Assembly: GCF_000424305.1 (NCBI RefSeq)
Contig: NZ_AUJQ01000005.1
Coordinates: 62,001 to 126,000, forward strand
Direction of reading: 5' to 3'
Length of the DNA: 64,000 nt
Source: Pseudobutyrivibrio ruminis AD2017
GTDB taxonomy: Bacteria > Bacillota > Clostridia > Lachnospirales > Lachnospiraceae
Part shown: one piece after another, positions 37,579-45,831 of the stretch
Position numbering within the stretch: the stretch's first letter is position 1
Layout: each line of letters starts with the position of its first letter
Notes under the pieces: model-generated
What the model was told of the DNA's origin: nothing
Database searches by the model: none
The model's input: only the letters and a program-made list of their open reading frames with translations
Program-made: the position numbers and the translations under genes

Positions 37579-38430
37579 ATGAAAAAGAGAATAATGAATT
37601 TAGTCCTTGCTCTTGCACTGACAGTTCTAGGGCTGATAGGACAAATCAATACAGTAGAAGCTAAGACGAATGAGGATATTAATTGGGATGTTACATTCAA
37701 TGGAAGTAAGGTAGAATCAAACTTTTCACAGAAGGTAACTAACAATGTTATTTCCTCAGTAATGCCTGGTGATACTATCGTATATACGGTAAATTACAGC
37801 TCTTCAGTTGCAGCAGATTTTTATCTGAATGCTGATATTATTAATACTTTAGAAGAAAAAGCAGCAGATGAATCTGATTCAGCAGATGCAAAGGAAGGTG
37901 CTTATACATACACTATCACCTACGGACCAACCGGTGAAGAAAACACTGTATACGATAGCAAGCTCATAGGTGTTGATGAAGTAAATACTATTAAGGGCTT
38001 GAAGCAGGTTGATGGAGAAGATAAGTTCTTTGAATTAGGACGAGTAACTCCAGGATTTGGACAGAAGGTTAAGATTACTATTCAGCTGGATGGTAACAGT
38101 CAGGACAATTCATACATGTTCAAGCTGGCAGCACTTGAGGTTAAGCTTGGTGCGCAGACAGTTCCTCAGAACACAGTCATAACCAACACAAACACAAAGA
38201 AAGTAGTTTACACTGTTCCAGGTGGTACAGAAATAGTAGCAGTATCAATCACTGATCCAGATACGCCACTTGCAGTAGTTAAGGATAATCCAATTACTGG
38301 TGATTATATTCTTCCACTTATTATTATCACAGTTGGATTTATAGTAGGCATTCTTTTAGTATGTTTATACTTTAAGGTAGCTGTTAAGAGCATGAGAGAG
38401 GAGGTAGTCTGCTATGAAAAAGATGAATAG
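37579..38430 (+). CDS. Surface protein with NPITGD sortase signal (cassette D2)
   Basis: A 283-residue paralogue of the protein at 26821, with signal peptide (cleavage near VEA/KT), a beta-rich domain including IQLDGNSQDNSYMFKLAALEV, and NPITGD at 237-242 before a hydrophobic helix. The motif is within one residue of its position in D1. It is the predicted substrate of the class B sortase domain at 39472. Its 3' end overlaps the next gene by 17 bp. Confidence 0.76.
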   Translation: MKKRIMNLVLALALTVLGLIGQINTVEAKTNEDINWDVTFNGSKVESNFSQKVTNNVISSVMPGDTIVYTVNYSSSVAADFYLNADIINTLEEKAADESDSADAKEGAYTYTITYGPTGEENTVYDSKLIGVDEVNTIKGLKQVDGEDKFFELGRVTPGFGQKVKITIQLDGNSQDNSYMFKLAALEVKLGAQTVPQNTVITNTNTKKVVYTVPGGTEIVAVSITDPDTPLAVVKDNPITGDYILPLIIITVGFIVGILLVCLYFKVAVKSMREEVVCYEKDE

Positions 38431-39409
38431 ATTTTTTGGACTACTTTTAGCCATGCTTATAGTTTCCGCAGGAGTAATGTCTATATCAACAGTTTCATAT
38501 GCAGATTATCAGTACACTGTAAGGATTTACCTTGGTGGAACAGGAGATGAAGGCGCAAGCTTTACATCCTCTGAGGGAAGTGCTTATTTGGATTATAAAG
38601 TAGATGCTGGTAATACATTTAGCTTTAATCCAACCACAGAAGTTACAATCTCTTCTACAGATGCAAAGTACCAGGTTATCGGACTTCGTCCTAGTGGAGA
38701 TTTTAATCATGAAAAGCTGGTTGATAACATTTCAGGCAAGACAATAGATAAGGACGAAACTTATGTTGTAGCATATGGTACGTATAAGACAGTTCCTTAT
38801 ACAGCAGAATTTGTTAATGAAGCTGGAACAAAGATTTCTGAGGACCTTGTTTATTATGGAATTAAAGGAAAAACATTTAATGCACCATACAAAGAAATCG
38901 ATGGCTATGTTCCAAAAGACGGAACAAAGAATAAGGCTATAACACTTACAGAAAGTGATGAAGTAGTTCAATTCGTATATACGAATCGCGGTACTGGTTC
39001 TACTATTTATAACACCATCGAGAATACAGAGTATTCAACAGTAAGAGGTGCTAACCAGCGTGTAACACAGACAATACCTGGGGAAACACAGCCTGCTGAT
39101 CAGTCGGCAGTTACAAATAATAGAAATCAGGACAATAGGAATCAGGGTGCAGCTACAGATGATAGCCTAGCTGTAGAAACAGATGTAGCTAATGACACAG
39201 AAGTAGATGATTCAACTACACCAGCAATTAGCGGTAATGAGGAAACAGAAATTCCTGATGAAGATGTTGCTAGAGCAGTAGGAGATAGAAAAACAATTAC
39301 GAATTATTTTATCTATCTTATAATAATTGCAATCTTAGGATTCTTGATTGTATGTATATCAGTTATCGGAACAGTTGTAGTTAACTACGATAAGAAGCAT
39401 AAGAACTAA
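38414..39409 (+). CDS. Membrane-anchored MucBP-like surface protein (cassette E2)
   Basis: A 331-residue paralogue of the protein at 27656. It has a signal peptide (cleavage near SYA/DY) and a MucBP-like segment (YTAEFVNEAGTKISEDLVYY). An Asn/Gln/Thr-rich linker carries DDSLAVETDVA, and a C-terminal transmembrane helix is followed by NYDKKHKN. It has no sorting motif. It translates from inside the end of the upstream gene (AGAGGAGG site), so the two are coupled. Confidence 0.7.
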   Translation: MKKMNRFFGLLLAMLIVSAGVMSISTVSYADYQYTVRIYLGGTGDEGASFTSSEGSAYLDYKVDAGNTFSFNPTTEVTISSTDAKYQVIGLRPSGDFNHEKLVDNISGKTIDKDETYVVAYGTYKTVPYTAEFVNEAGTKISEDLVYYGIKGKTFNAPYKEIDGYVPKDGTKNKAITLTESDEVVQFVYTNRGTGSTIYNTIENTEYSTVRGANQRVTQTIPGETQPADQSAVTNNRNQDNRNQGAATDDSLAVETDVANDTEVDDSTTPAISGNEETEIPDEDVARAVGDRKTITNYFIYLIIIAILGFLIVCISVIGTVVVNYDKKHKN

Positions 39410-39422
39410 TGAAAAGTTAAAT

Positions 39423-39455
39423 TAGGAGCGACTTAATGGTCGCTCCTATTAATTT
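39423..39455 (+). terminator. Probable terminator after cassette 2
   Basis: Stem TTAGGAGCGAC/GTCGCTCCTA with a 6-nt loop, then TTAATTT. The weak T run may allow read-through into the signal peptidase-sortase gene 17 bp downstream. Confidence 0.65.
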
Positions 39456-39471
39456 GTGATAAAATCAAAGC

Positions 39472-40689
39472 ATGAAAAATATAATCAAAACATTGGGAAA
39501 TTTAATAATCATAATTGTAATAGTGGCATGCATACCTATAGCTGTTCCAAAGGTATTTGGACTTGCGGAATTTAATGTTATCACAGGTTCTATGGAGCCA
39601 AAGCTTCCTGTTGGTTCATTAGTATATGTGAAAGCAGCTTCTTTTGAGGACCTTAAGGAAAAGGATATTATCGCATTTGATAAAGGAGCCACTGTCATTA
39701 CCCATCGAATCGTTTCTATAAATGAGTCAGATATGCTCATTACCACAAAGGGTGATGCTAATGATGCTAACGATTTTACACCTGTTCCTTATCAGGATGT
39801 TATAGGAAAGGTTGTTTTCCATATTCCAGTCTATGGATTTATAGCAGCCTTCATTAGTAGTATTTTAGGTAAAGTGTGCTTTGTTTGTCTTCTGGTTTTA
39901 GGCGTTGTTATGTCTGGATTATCTGGCATAAAGATTGAGAAGAACAAAAAAGGTAATCCAAAGGTATTGCTTGTAGTAGGGCTTTTAATAATAGTAGGTT
40001 CTGTAGCAGGACTTGTTATTATTTTTTCAGATTATAAGCAATCAGAAGATTTATATACTGGAGTAAGGGAAAACTATGTATCTACTGTGGAAGAAGATAT
40101 CCCATGGCAGGACATGATAGATGTAGATTTTGACGCACTGCAGGACATTAATAAAGATGTTGTTGGCTGGATTTATGTGGAAGGTACTGATATAAGTTAT
40201 CCAATAATGTATTCAGGCGATGACGAAAAGTATCTACGCACAGGAATTGATTTAAAGGCTGCAACAGCTGGCTCTATCTTCCTAGAGGGATATAATCTTA
40301 AGGATTTTAGCGATAGTCACAGCATTATTTATGGTCATAACATGAGAAACCTGTCAATGTTTGGTAGCCTGAAGTTCTACAAAACAGAAGAAGGCTATTA
40401 TGACAGTCATAGATATTTTCAGATTATCACTCCAGAGAAGAAAATGAGATTTAGGATTTTTTCTTATTTTGATACAGATCCTGCATCATGGGTATATACA
40501 GTTCCTTTTTCTGACTCACCAGAATTTGAGGAATATATATCTGAGCTCAAAAGACATTCTGCTATAAATTCAGATGGCGTTGAGATAAAACCAAGTAATA
40601 AAATTGTTACACTATCTACATGTTCTGTGGCTGAGAGAAGATTCACATTGCATGGTGTAATGGTAGACAAAGAAATAATAGATGAGTAA
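39472..40689 (+). CDS. SipW-type signal peptidase fused to class B sortase
   Basis: A 405-residue membrane protein joining two secretion enzymes. Residues 1-150 are a SipW/ER-type signal peptidase I: an N-terminal helix, catalytic S40 (ITGSMEP) and H78 (ITHRIV) in place of the bacterial lysine, then GDAND at 94-98 and a helix at about 122-150. A second helix (165-185) leads into a class B sortase (about 215-400) with H289 (YGHNM), C384 (TLSTC) and R389/R390 (ERRF). It follows the second TasA/NPxTGD cassette. I infer that the peptidase domain trims the AYFT/ATRAA signal peptides and the sortase domain anchors the NPxTGD proteins. No ribosome site is seen. An extended -10 TGATAAAAT ends 6 bp before the ATG, so the mRNA may be leaderless or read through from upstream. 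Confidence 0.88.
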   Translation: MKNIIKTLGNLIIIIVIVACIPIAVPKVFGLAEFNVITGSMEPKLPVGSLVYVKAASFEDLKEKDIIAFDKGATVITHRIVSINESDMLITTKGDANDANDFTPVPYQDVIGKVVFHIPVYGFIAAFISSILGKVCFVCLLVLGVVMSGLSGIKIEKNKKGNPKVLLVVGLLIIVGSVAGLVIIFSDYKQSEDLYTGVRENYVSTVEEDIPWQDMIDVDFDALQDINKDVVGWIYVEGTDISYPIMYSGDDEKYLRTGIDLKAATAGSIFLEGYNLKDFSDSHSIIYGHNMRNLSMFGSLKFYKTEEGYYDSHRYFQIITPEKKMRFRIFSYFDTDPASWVYTVPFSDSPEFEEYISELKRHSAINSDGVEIKPSNKIVTLSTCSVAERRFTLHGVMVDKEIIDE

Positions 40690-40711
40690 TTATTAGTTAA
40701 ATAATTTTAGA

Positions 40712-40745
40712 TGTGGCAAAAACGTACGAAATCTGGCAAAAACGG
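40712..40745 (+). promoter_or_regulatory. 20-bp spaced direct repeats upstream of the serine-rich adhesin
   Basis: TGGCAAAAACG occurs twice, with GGC at 40715 and 40735, exactly 20 bp apart. On the minus strand this is the same TTTTTGCCA repeat as in front of both pilus loci, in inverted orientation. A possible extended -10 TGATAAAAT lies at 40778-40786. Confidence 0.5.
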
Positions 40746-40845
40746 TTACGCAAAACTATTTATTTTTAAAAATAGCGTGATAAAATAACGCATATAAGAT
40801 AAATTGTTTGTAATGTGTAACTTTTCAGATATTAGGAGTACGGAG

Positions 40846-43173
40846 ATGTCTAAGAAAAAAGTTGAGAATCTATTGAAGGGCGTTGCTATAACAGGAGCAA
40901 CAGTTGGTGGTGCATCTATATTAGGTGATGCTAATCTTGCTTATGCAGCAGAGCTTGGCGAGGAAGAAGCTAGCGCCTTAGCTCAGGGAGAGATAGTTCT
41001 TAAGGTAGCGCAGGAACAAACAGAGCAGCAGGCAGAACAACAAGCAGAGCAACAGCTTCAGACAACAATAGAAGAAATTGATTTGCAGTCTGAATCTGCA
41101 TCTGAAAGTGCTGCAAGCGAGGCTTTTAGCATGTCTACCGCTGTATCAGAAGCGGAAGCAAGCTATGAATCGGCATCAACATCATTTTCTGAGGCAGGCT
41201 TAGAGGATGAATATCTGGAAAATCTTATCCAGGAAATAGAGCAGGCGAAAACAGAGCTTGAAGCAGCTAAGCAGAATGCTATTGATAACGGCCAACAACT
41301 CGATCATGACGATAAATCCAACAATTATTATGGAGCTGGAGATAAGCTGTCAAACCTATTGATTCAGTACGCCTTTTATCAGGAAGGTTATGTTGGCGAA
41401 ATCATGTACAGCGAGTGGGATTCTAGCAGCTACAATACTAACAGTGTAAAAGTAACCTATGTAGATTCCACAGGGGCTACCAAGCAGGCGTATTTTGATT
41501 ACGTAACAGTGGATGCCTATGGAAATGCACTTGTGCCAGGATTTTATGATAGTAAAGACGGAGGCCAGGATTATAATAATCCAAACGTAGTTGATGGCAT
41601 CATGGTTGTTGAGAAAACTTTAGAGTACAAGGACGAATTTGGAAATGTACTCACATGGGAATACTCAACTGAGACAGGAGCTGACGGTCAAGAGAAAACA
41701 GTTTGTCATTATTATATAAATGGGCAGGAGATTGCAGATAATGTGGAGGTGACAATTAATGAAGATGACACATTCACGTTAACAAGTACTGATGCAAGTC
41801 CAGAGGTTCAGGTGGTTAAGGTAACTGAAGAAAACTTGGGCTATAAGTCATATATATATGATGCTGAAGATAACACTGTGTACCATGATTTGGGTATGTA
41901 TGCCAATGCAGCAGGTGAGTGGAATAACTCCCTTGTAGGCTATACAAGAAATAGTGCAGACTTTTCTGTTGGTGTAGTTGAAACGGATGAAGAGGGTAAC
42001 ACCACTGTTTCTACATTAGTAGATGCTGAAGGAAATGCTGTAAATCTTATTAATAAGAGACCTGAGTATGCTAACTCAGATCAGTGGAATTGGCTTAGAA
42101 ATGGTATAAGACAGTATTCAGCTTTTAGCATAGGTGGAAAAACATATTATTACTATACTTCAAATATAATTAATAACCATGATGGTACATATACATTCAC
42201 TGGATATTATGATGAGGCTGGCTCAAGCTATAACCAGCAGTCAATTACTCTTTATTCAGCAAGTGCTGCATCTTCCAGCTTAAGCTTCACTCCTTCTTTT
42301 GTAAATAAGGAAGGAGATGGTACAGAAGTTTACAAGAACTACAACGGAGAGATTAAAGACGGTAACTTTGGAGTAAAGGGTTGCAAATACTTTAGCTTAG
42401 AAGATTTTAACAGGGGACGTGATGAATATCATGCGGCAAGAAGTGAAGTTACATCACGCTCAGAATCATTAAGTGAATTATTATCTCAGTCGGATTCTTT
42501 ATCAGAGAGTGCATCAGTAAGTGCCACCGCTTCAGAGCATGCATCAGAATCCAGGGCAGAATCACTATCAGAAAGTGCAAGCACATCAGAAAGCATAAGC
42601 ATTTCGGATAGTGAAAGTACATCGGAAAGTATAAGCATTTCGGATAGTGAAAGTACATCGGAAAGTATAAGTATTTCAGATAGTGAAAGTGTGTCCGAGT
42701 CAGAAAGTGTGTCCGAGTCAGAAAGTATATCTGAGTCAGAAAGCATATCCGAGTCCGAGAGCATGTCAATGTCTGAGGCTGCCAGTCAGAATGTGGTTAG
42801 AAGTGAGACAGCTTCTAATTATGTGAGCGTTAATGAAAATGTAGTTATATCAGCAAGTGAAGTAACTGAAGTAGCTGAAGTAGACGATGTAGCTGAAGAT
42901 GTTAAAGAGCCAGAGATTAAGCAGGTAAGAAATGAAAACCTCGATGTTGTGAAGGCTCCGCTTGCAGTAAAGCTTGATGATATGGATGATTTAATAGACG
43001 CAGATACAATTCATATCAATGAAAAGGAAACTCCGCTTGCAGTAATGAAGAGTGGAATTGATGGAAGATCAAAGTGGCATGTGGTAGCGGCTCTTTTCAG
43101 TTTATTAACTGGAAAGGTTGCAAACGACAAGAGAAAGTCAACTGAAACAAAAGAAGAAGATACAGATAATTAG
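40846..43173 (+). CDS. Serine-rich repeat glycoprotein, accessory Sec substrate
   Basis: A 775-residue adhesin. The signal peptide has the Gly/Ala-rich core of SecA2/SecY2 substrates (LLKGVAITGATVGGASILG), with cleavage near AYA/AE. A Gln/Glu tract and a short Ser-rich segment (about 80-115) precede a non-repetitive binding region (about 150-530). The Ser-rich repeat region (about 535-645) consists of SES/SIS units, the probable O-glycan acceptor for GtfA/GtfB. The C-terminus lacks LPxTG; it shows two PLAV motifs and a short hydrophobic stretch WHVVAALFSLLTG before a charged tail. The frame is open from 40804, but AGGAG supports ATG 40846. Confidence 0.85.
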   Translation: MSKKKVENLLKGVAITGATVGGASILGDANLAYAAELGEEEASALAQGEIVLKVAQEQTEQQAEQQAEQQLQTTIEEIDLQSESASESAASEAFSMSTAVSEAEASYESASTSFSEAGLEDEYLENLIQEIEQAKTELEAAKQNAIDNGQQLDHDDKSNNYYGAGDKLSNLLIQYAFYQEGYVGEIMYSEWDSSSYNTNSVKVTYVDSTGATKQAYFDYVTVDAYGNALVPGFYDSKDGGQDYNNPNVVDGIMVVEKTLEYKDEFGNVLTWEYSTETGADGQEKTVCHYYINGQEIADNVEVTINEDDTFTLTSTDASPEVQVVKVTEENLGYKSYIYDAEDNTVYHDLGMYANAAGEWNNSLVGYTRNSADFSVGVVETDEEGNTTVSTLVDAEGNAVNLINKRPEYANSDQWNWLRNGIRQYSAFSIGGKTYYYYTSNIINNHDGTYTFTGYYDEAGSSYNQQSITLYSASAASSSLSFTPSFVNKEGDGTEVYKNYNGEIKDGNFGVKGCKYFSLEDFNRGRDEYHAARSEVTSRSESLSELLSQSDSLSESASVSATASEHASESRAESLSESASTSESISISDSESTSESISISDSESTSESISISDSESVSESESVSESESISESESISESESMSMSEAASQNVVRSETASNYVSVNENVVISASEVTEVAEVDDVAEDVKEPEIKQVRNENLDVVKAPLAVKLDDMDDLIDADTIHINEKETPLAVMKSGIDGRSKWHVVAALFSLLTGKVANDKRKSTETKEEDTDN
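42583..42780 (+). repeat. Tandem Ser-rich coding repeats
   Basis: Three 36-bp units (42583-42690, coding TSESISISDSES) are followed by five 18-bp units (42691-42780, coding xSESES-type hexamers). The first units differ at only a few bases, so the array probably changes length by slippage or recombination and alters the length of the glycosylated stalk. Confidence 0.9.
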
Positions 43174-43177
43174 TGAG

Positions 43178-43210
43178 TATAACCCCAAGGAAACTTGGGG
43201 TTATATTATT
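43178..43210 (+). terminator. Rho-independent terminator after the serine-rich adhesin
   Basis: Perfect 12-bp stem TATAACCCCAAG/CTTGGGGTTATA with GAAA loop. The T run is short, so some read-through into the export genes is possible; the adhesin may thus be made in excess over its export system. Confidence 0.75.
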
Positions 43211-43294
43211 ATGTTTAATTTTATCAGATAATTTGATTGTTTATCAGCTAATGTGCTATTATTATAGAAAATAAATAAAGAACGGGGAATTATT

Positions 43295-44311
43295 ATGAAT
43301 TCAAAATTGAAAAAAGTATTGGAGCTTCTAGCGGTAATAGCAATTACCATCATCGTGGCTATGTCTAGCCCATTTAATCCATTTATGAACAATGCCTTTA
43401 CAGAGGTGCAGCAGCAGATACAAGACATTGCACATTCAGTTAAGGATGGATATCTTGCATATGTAGAATTGGATGGTCATTATGGACCAGTAGTTTATGA
43501 GTTTTACGGATTGGGCTATCTTTTAACAGAGACTCATGTAGTTCAATTTGTAATGGAATTAGTAATTTTGTTTATAACAGTTTTATTTATGTATAAGACA
43601 GCAAGACTTTATACATCAGAATTGTTTGCTATTGCAACTACAGCAATCCTTTCAATATTCGGATGGGGCGCACTTACACATGCAGGGGCAGAAGAGCTTA
43701 TGTTCTTTATTATGGTACTCACTGGATACCATATTTCAAGACAGTTAAAGTCAGGCTTTTTATCACATCATACATATTTACTTGCAATTGATTTAGGATT
43801 GGTATTTTTCTTACAGCCTGGATATGTTTGGTTCTGGGTAGCACTTATCATTTTCTTCGCAGTTAAATTCAAAATGGATGGTATTGATGGCAAGTCATAT
43901 GGCTCATACTTCACATCAGTACTTGAAGGACTTGCTACAGTTGGCTTACCAATGGGACTTTATTTATGGCACTTCAAGAATGCAGGAGCATTTATGAAGC
44001 AGGTTGTAGATTACAATATGTCAAACATCGGTACATTAAAAGATGGCTTGCACATAATTATAGCTAGTCCATGGGCTATATTTGTACCTGTACTTATTAT
44101 TGTAATCATTATCAAGGTGTTGACAGACGACAAGATTTCAGATTTATACTGCTGGGTTGGAATTATCGTATTTGCGATAGTTGTAATCGCACTTCAGGGT
44201 GAAAACCTCACATCATATTTACAGTTATCAAAGGCACTTTATGTTGTCCCATTAGCAAGTGCATTTTCTCTAATTGATAAACCATTAGGATTAAAAGCAG
44301 AGGATAAATAA
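43295..44311 (+). CDS. Polytopic membrane protein of the accessory Sec locus (GT-C-like?)
   Basis: A 338-residue protein with eight or nine hydrophobic segments. The first extracytoplasmic loop reads VELDGHYGPVVYEFYGLGYL, which recalls the loop of PMT/ArnT-type (GT-C) glycosyltransferases, but the classical DD or DE motif is not evident. It stands between the adhesin and asp2, just 7 bp before the latter. Streptococcal loci have no such gene that I know of. A role in modifying or anchoring the adhesin is inference only. Confidence 0.6.
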   Translation: MNSKLKKVLELLAVIAITIIVAMSSPFNPFMNNAFTEVQQQIQDIAHSVKDGYLAYVELDGHYGPVVYEFYGLGYLLTETHVVQFVMELVILFITVLFMYKTARLYTSELFAIATTAILSIFGWGALTHAGAEELMFFIMVLTGYHISRQLKSGFLSHHTYLLAIDLGLVFFLQPGYVWFWVALIIFFAVKFKMDGIDGKSYGSYFTSVLEGLATVGLPMGLYLWHFKNAGAFMKQVVDYNMSNIGTLKDGLHIIIASPWAIFVPVLIIVIIIKVLTDDKISDLYCWVGIIVFAIVVIALQGENLTSYLQLSKALYVVPLASAFSLIDKPLGLKAEDK

Positions 44312-44318
44312 ATTTGGC

Positions 44319-45812
44319 ATGGATAAAATAAAAGTATTAGTTGTGTCAGATAGAGATTGGAATAGTTGTTACACGGTTCCTGATTACCTTAGGATTATTT
44401 CCTACAAGGATGAGGTAATCAAAAAGAAGGATATCTATGAAATCGTTATCCTTGAAAAGAACATTGAAGAGGATGATTTTGATATTCTTAAGGAACATTC
44501 CTATTCTTACTGCCTTTTTGCGGTTAAAGATTTGCAGCTTAATGACACAACTAAAATGCTTTTTGCCCAAAGGATGGGTAAGATTTTATACCATAATGAA
44601 ATTCAATCCTTTTTAGATAACGACGCAAAAAAGTATTTTTCTAAACCATATGGTGAAAAGCTCAAGCCCTCTGATATAGGAATATCTAGGGATTTTAAAG
44701 GCAAAATAAGTTGGGATGGTAACTATTGCGTTAATCTTGAAGGGGACTACGGTAGTAAGCTTAATCAGATAGCATTCTGGCGAAACAATATACCAATAAC
44801 AAAAGGTCAGGCTATTGAATTTTGGCTTGAATATAAAAAGGATGAAAGTGTAGACATATCCTTATCCATAAAAGAATACGCCGTGGGCAGCCTGGCAGAT
44901 GAAATTGAGGTAAAGGAATTTTCAGAGGATGATCTTAAAAATCCAGTTATCATAGAAGGCAAAGAGGACGGAGAGATTTTTTGCTCGGTAAATGCCAGTG
45001 GTACTGGAAAGCTAGGCATAATAGCATTGCATGACAGAGTATCACATTATGATGTGGGCAGCTTTATGGTTGGTGGAAAGCGATTTGTAACAAGCGAGGG
45101 AGAGGAGATATTCGCATATTTCGATCCAGGCGATTTAAAGCCACCACTTGCTGTTTATTTTTCTGGATATAAAACCCTAGAGGGCTTTGAAGGCTACCAA
45201 ATGATGAGGAAAATGGGATGCCCATTTTTGCTTATTGCGGATCAAAGATTTGAAGGTGGCGGTTTCTACATGGGAAGTCCTGAATACGAAAAGCTTATGG
45301 TTGATATAGTAGATTCATATCTTGCTAAGCTTGATTTTTATCCAAACGAGCTGATACTTTCAGGAATTTCAATGGGAACCACTGGTGCTATGTTTTATGG
45401 GTGTGATTTGAAGCCACATGCTTTGATTATCGGAAAGCCGTTAGTAAGTCTAGGCGATATAGCTTTTAATGAACGTTTGAAAAGGCCAAAGGGATTTGCT
45501 ACATCTTTGGATTTGCTTAATCACTATGGCGGCGGAATGGATGAAGGGGCTATCGATAGATTAAATGAAAAGTTTTGGGAGAAACTTAGACACACAGATT
45601 TCAGTCGTACAAAATTTATCGTGTCATACATGATAGAGGATGACTATGATTCAACAGCTTATGAAAAGCTTTTGTCTGAGCTGAATTCATCAGGTGTGCA
45701 GGTGTACGGAAAAGGTCTTCATGGAAGACACAATGACAACACGTTAGGTATTACCACCTGGTTTAAAGGACAGTATGATAAAGTATTAAAAAACGATTTT
45801 AATCGTAAATAA
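44319..45812 (+). CDS. asp2: Accessory Sec system protein Asp2
   Basis: A 497-residue protein of the Asp2 family, which O-acetylates GlcNAc on serine-rich repeat proteins and supports their export. A C-terminal alpha/beta-hydrolase-like domain contains the nucleophile S351 in SGISMGTTG and probable catalytic H471 in GLHGRHND. The N-terminal half contains IAFWRNNIPITKGQAIEFWL, typical of the family. In streptococci asp2 sits between asp1 and asp3; here it precedes secY2. Confidence 0.87.
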   Translation: MDKIKVLVVSDRDWNSCYTVPDYLRIISYKDEVIKKKDIYEIVILEKNIEEDDFDILKEHSYSYCLFAVKDLQLNDTTKMLFAQRMGKILYHNEIQSFLDNDAKKYFSKPYGEKLKPSDIGISRDFKGKISWDGNYCVNLEGDYGSKLNQIAFWRNNIPITKGQAIEFWLEYKKDESVDISLSIKEYAVGSLADEIEVKEFSEDDLKNPVIIEGKEDGEIFCSVNASGTGKLGIIALHDRVSHYDVGSFMVGGKRFVTSEGEEIFAYFDPGDLKPPLAVYFSGYKTLEGFEGYQMMRKMGCPFLLIADQRFEGGGFYMGSPEYEKLMVDIVDSYLAKLDFYPNELILSGISMGTTGAMFYGCDLKPHALIIGKPLVSLGDIAFNERLKRPKGFATSLDLLNHYGGGMDEGAIDRLNEKFWEKLRHTDFSRTKFIVSYMIEDDYDSTAYEKLLSELNSSGVQVYGKGLHGRHNDNTLGITTWFKGQYDKVLKNDFNRK

Positions 45813-45831
45813 GCAGGAGTTGAAGGATAGG

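Noticed and set aside
42449-42769. Long antisense open frames opposite the Ser-rich repeats
   Set aside because: They mirror the low-complexity repeat of the adhesin gene and have no ribosome site; antisense of SES repeats is open by composition.
42583-42780. Regular repeats considered as a CRISPR array
   Set aside because: Units are contiguous coding repeats without unique spacers, in frame with the adhesin.
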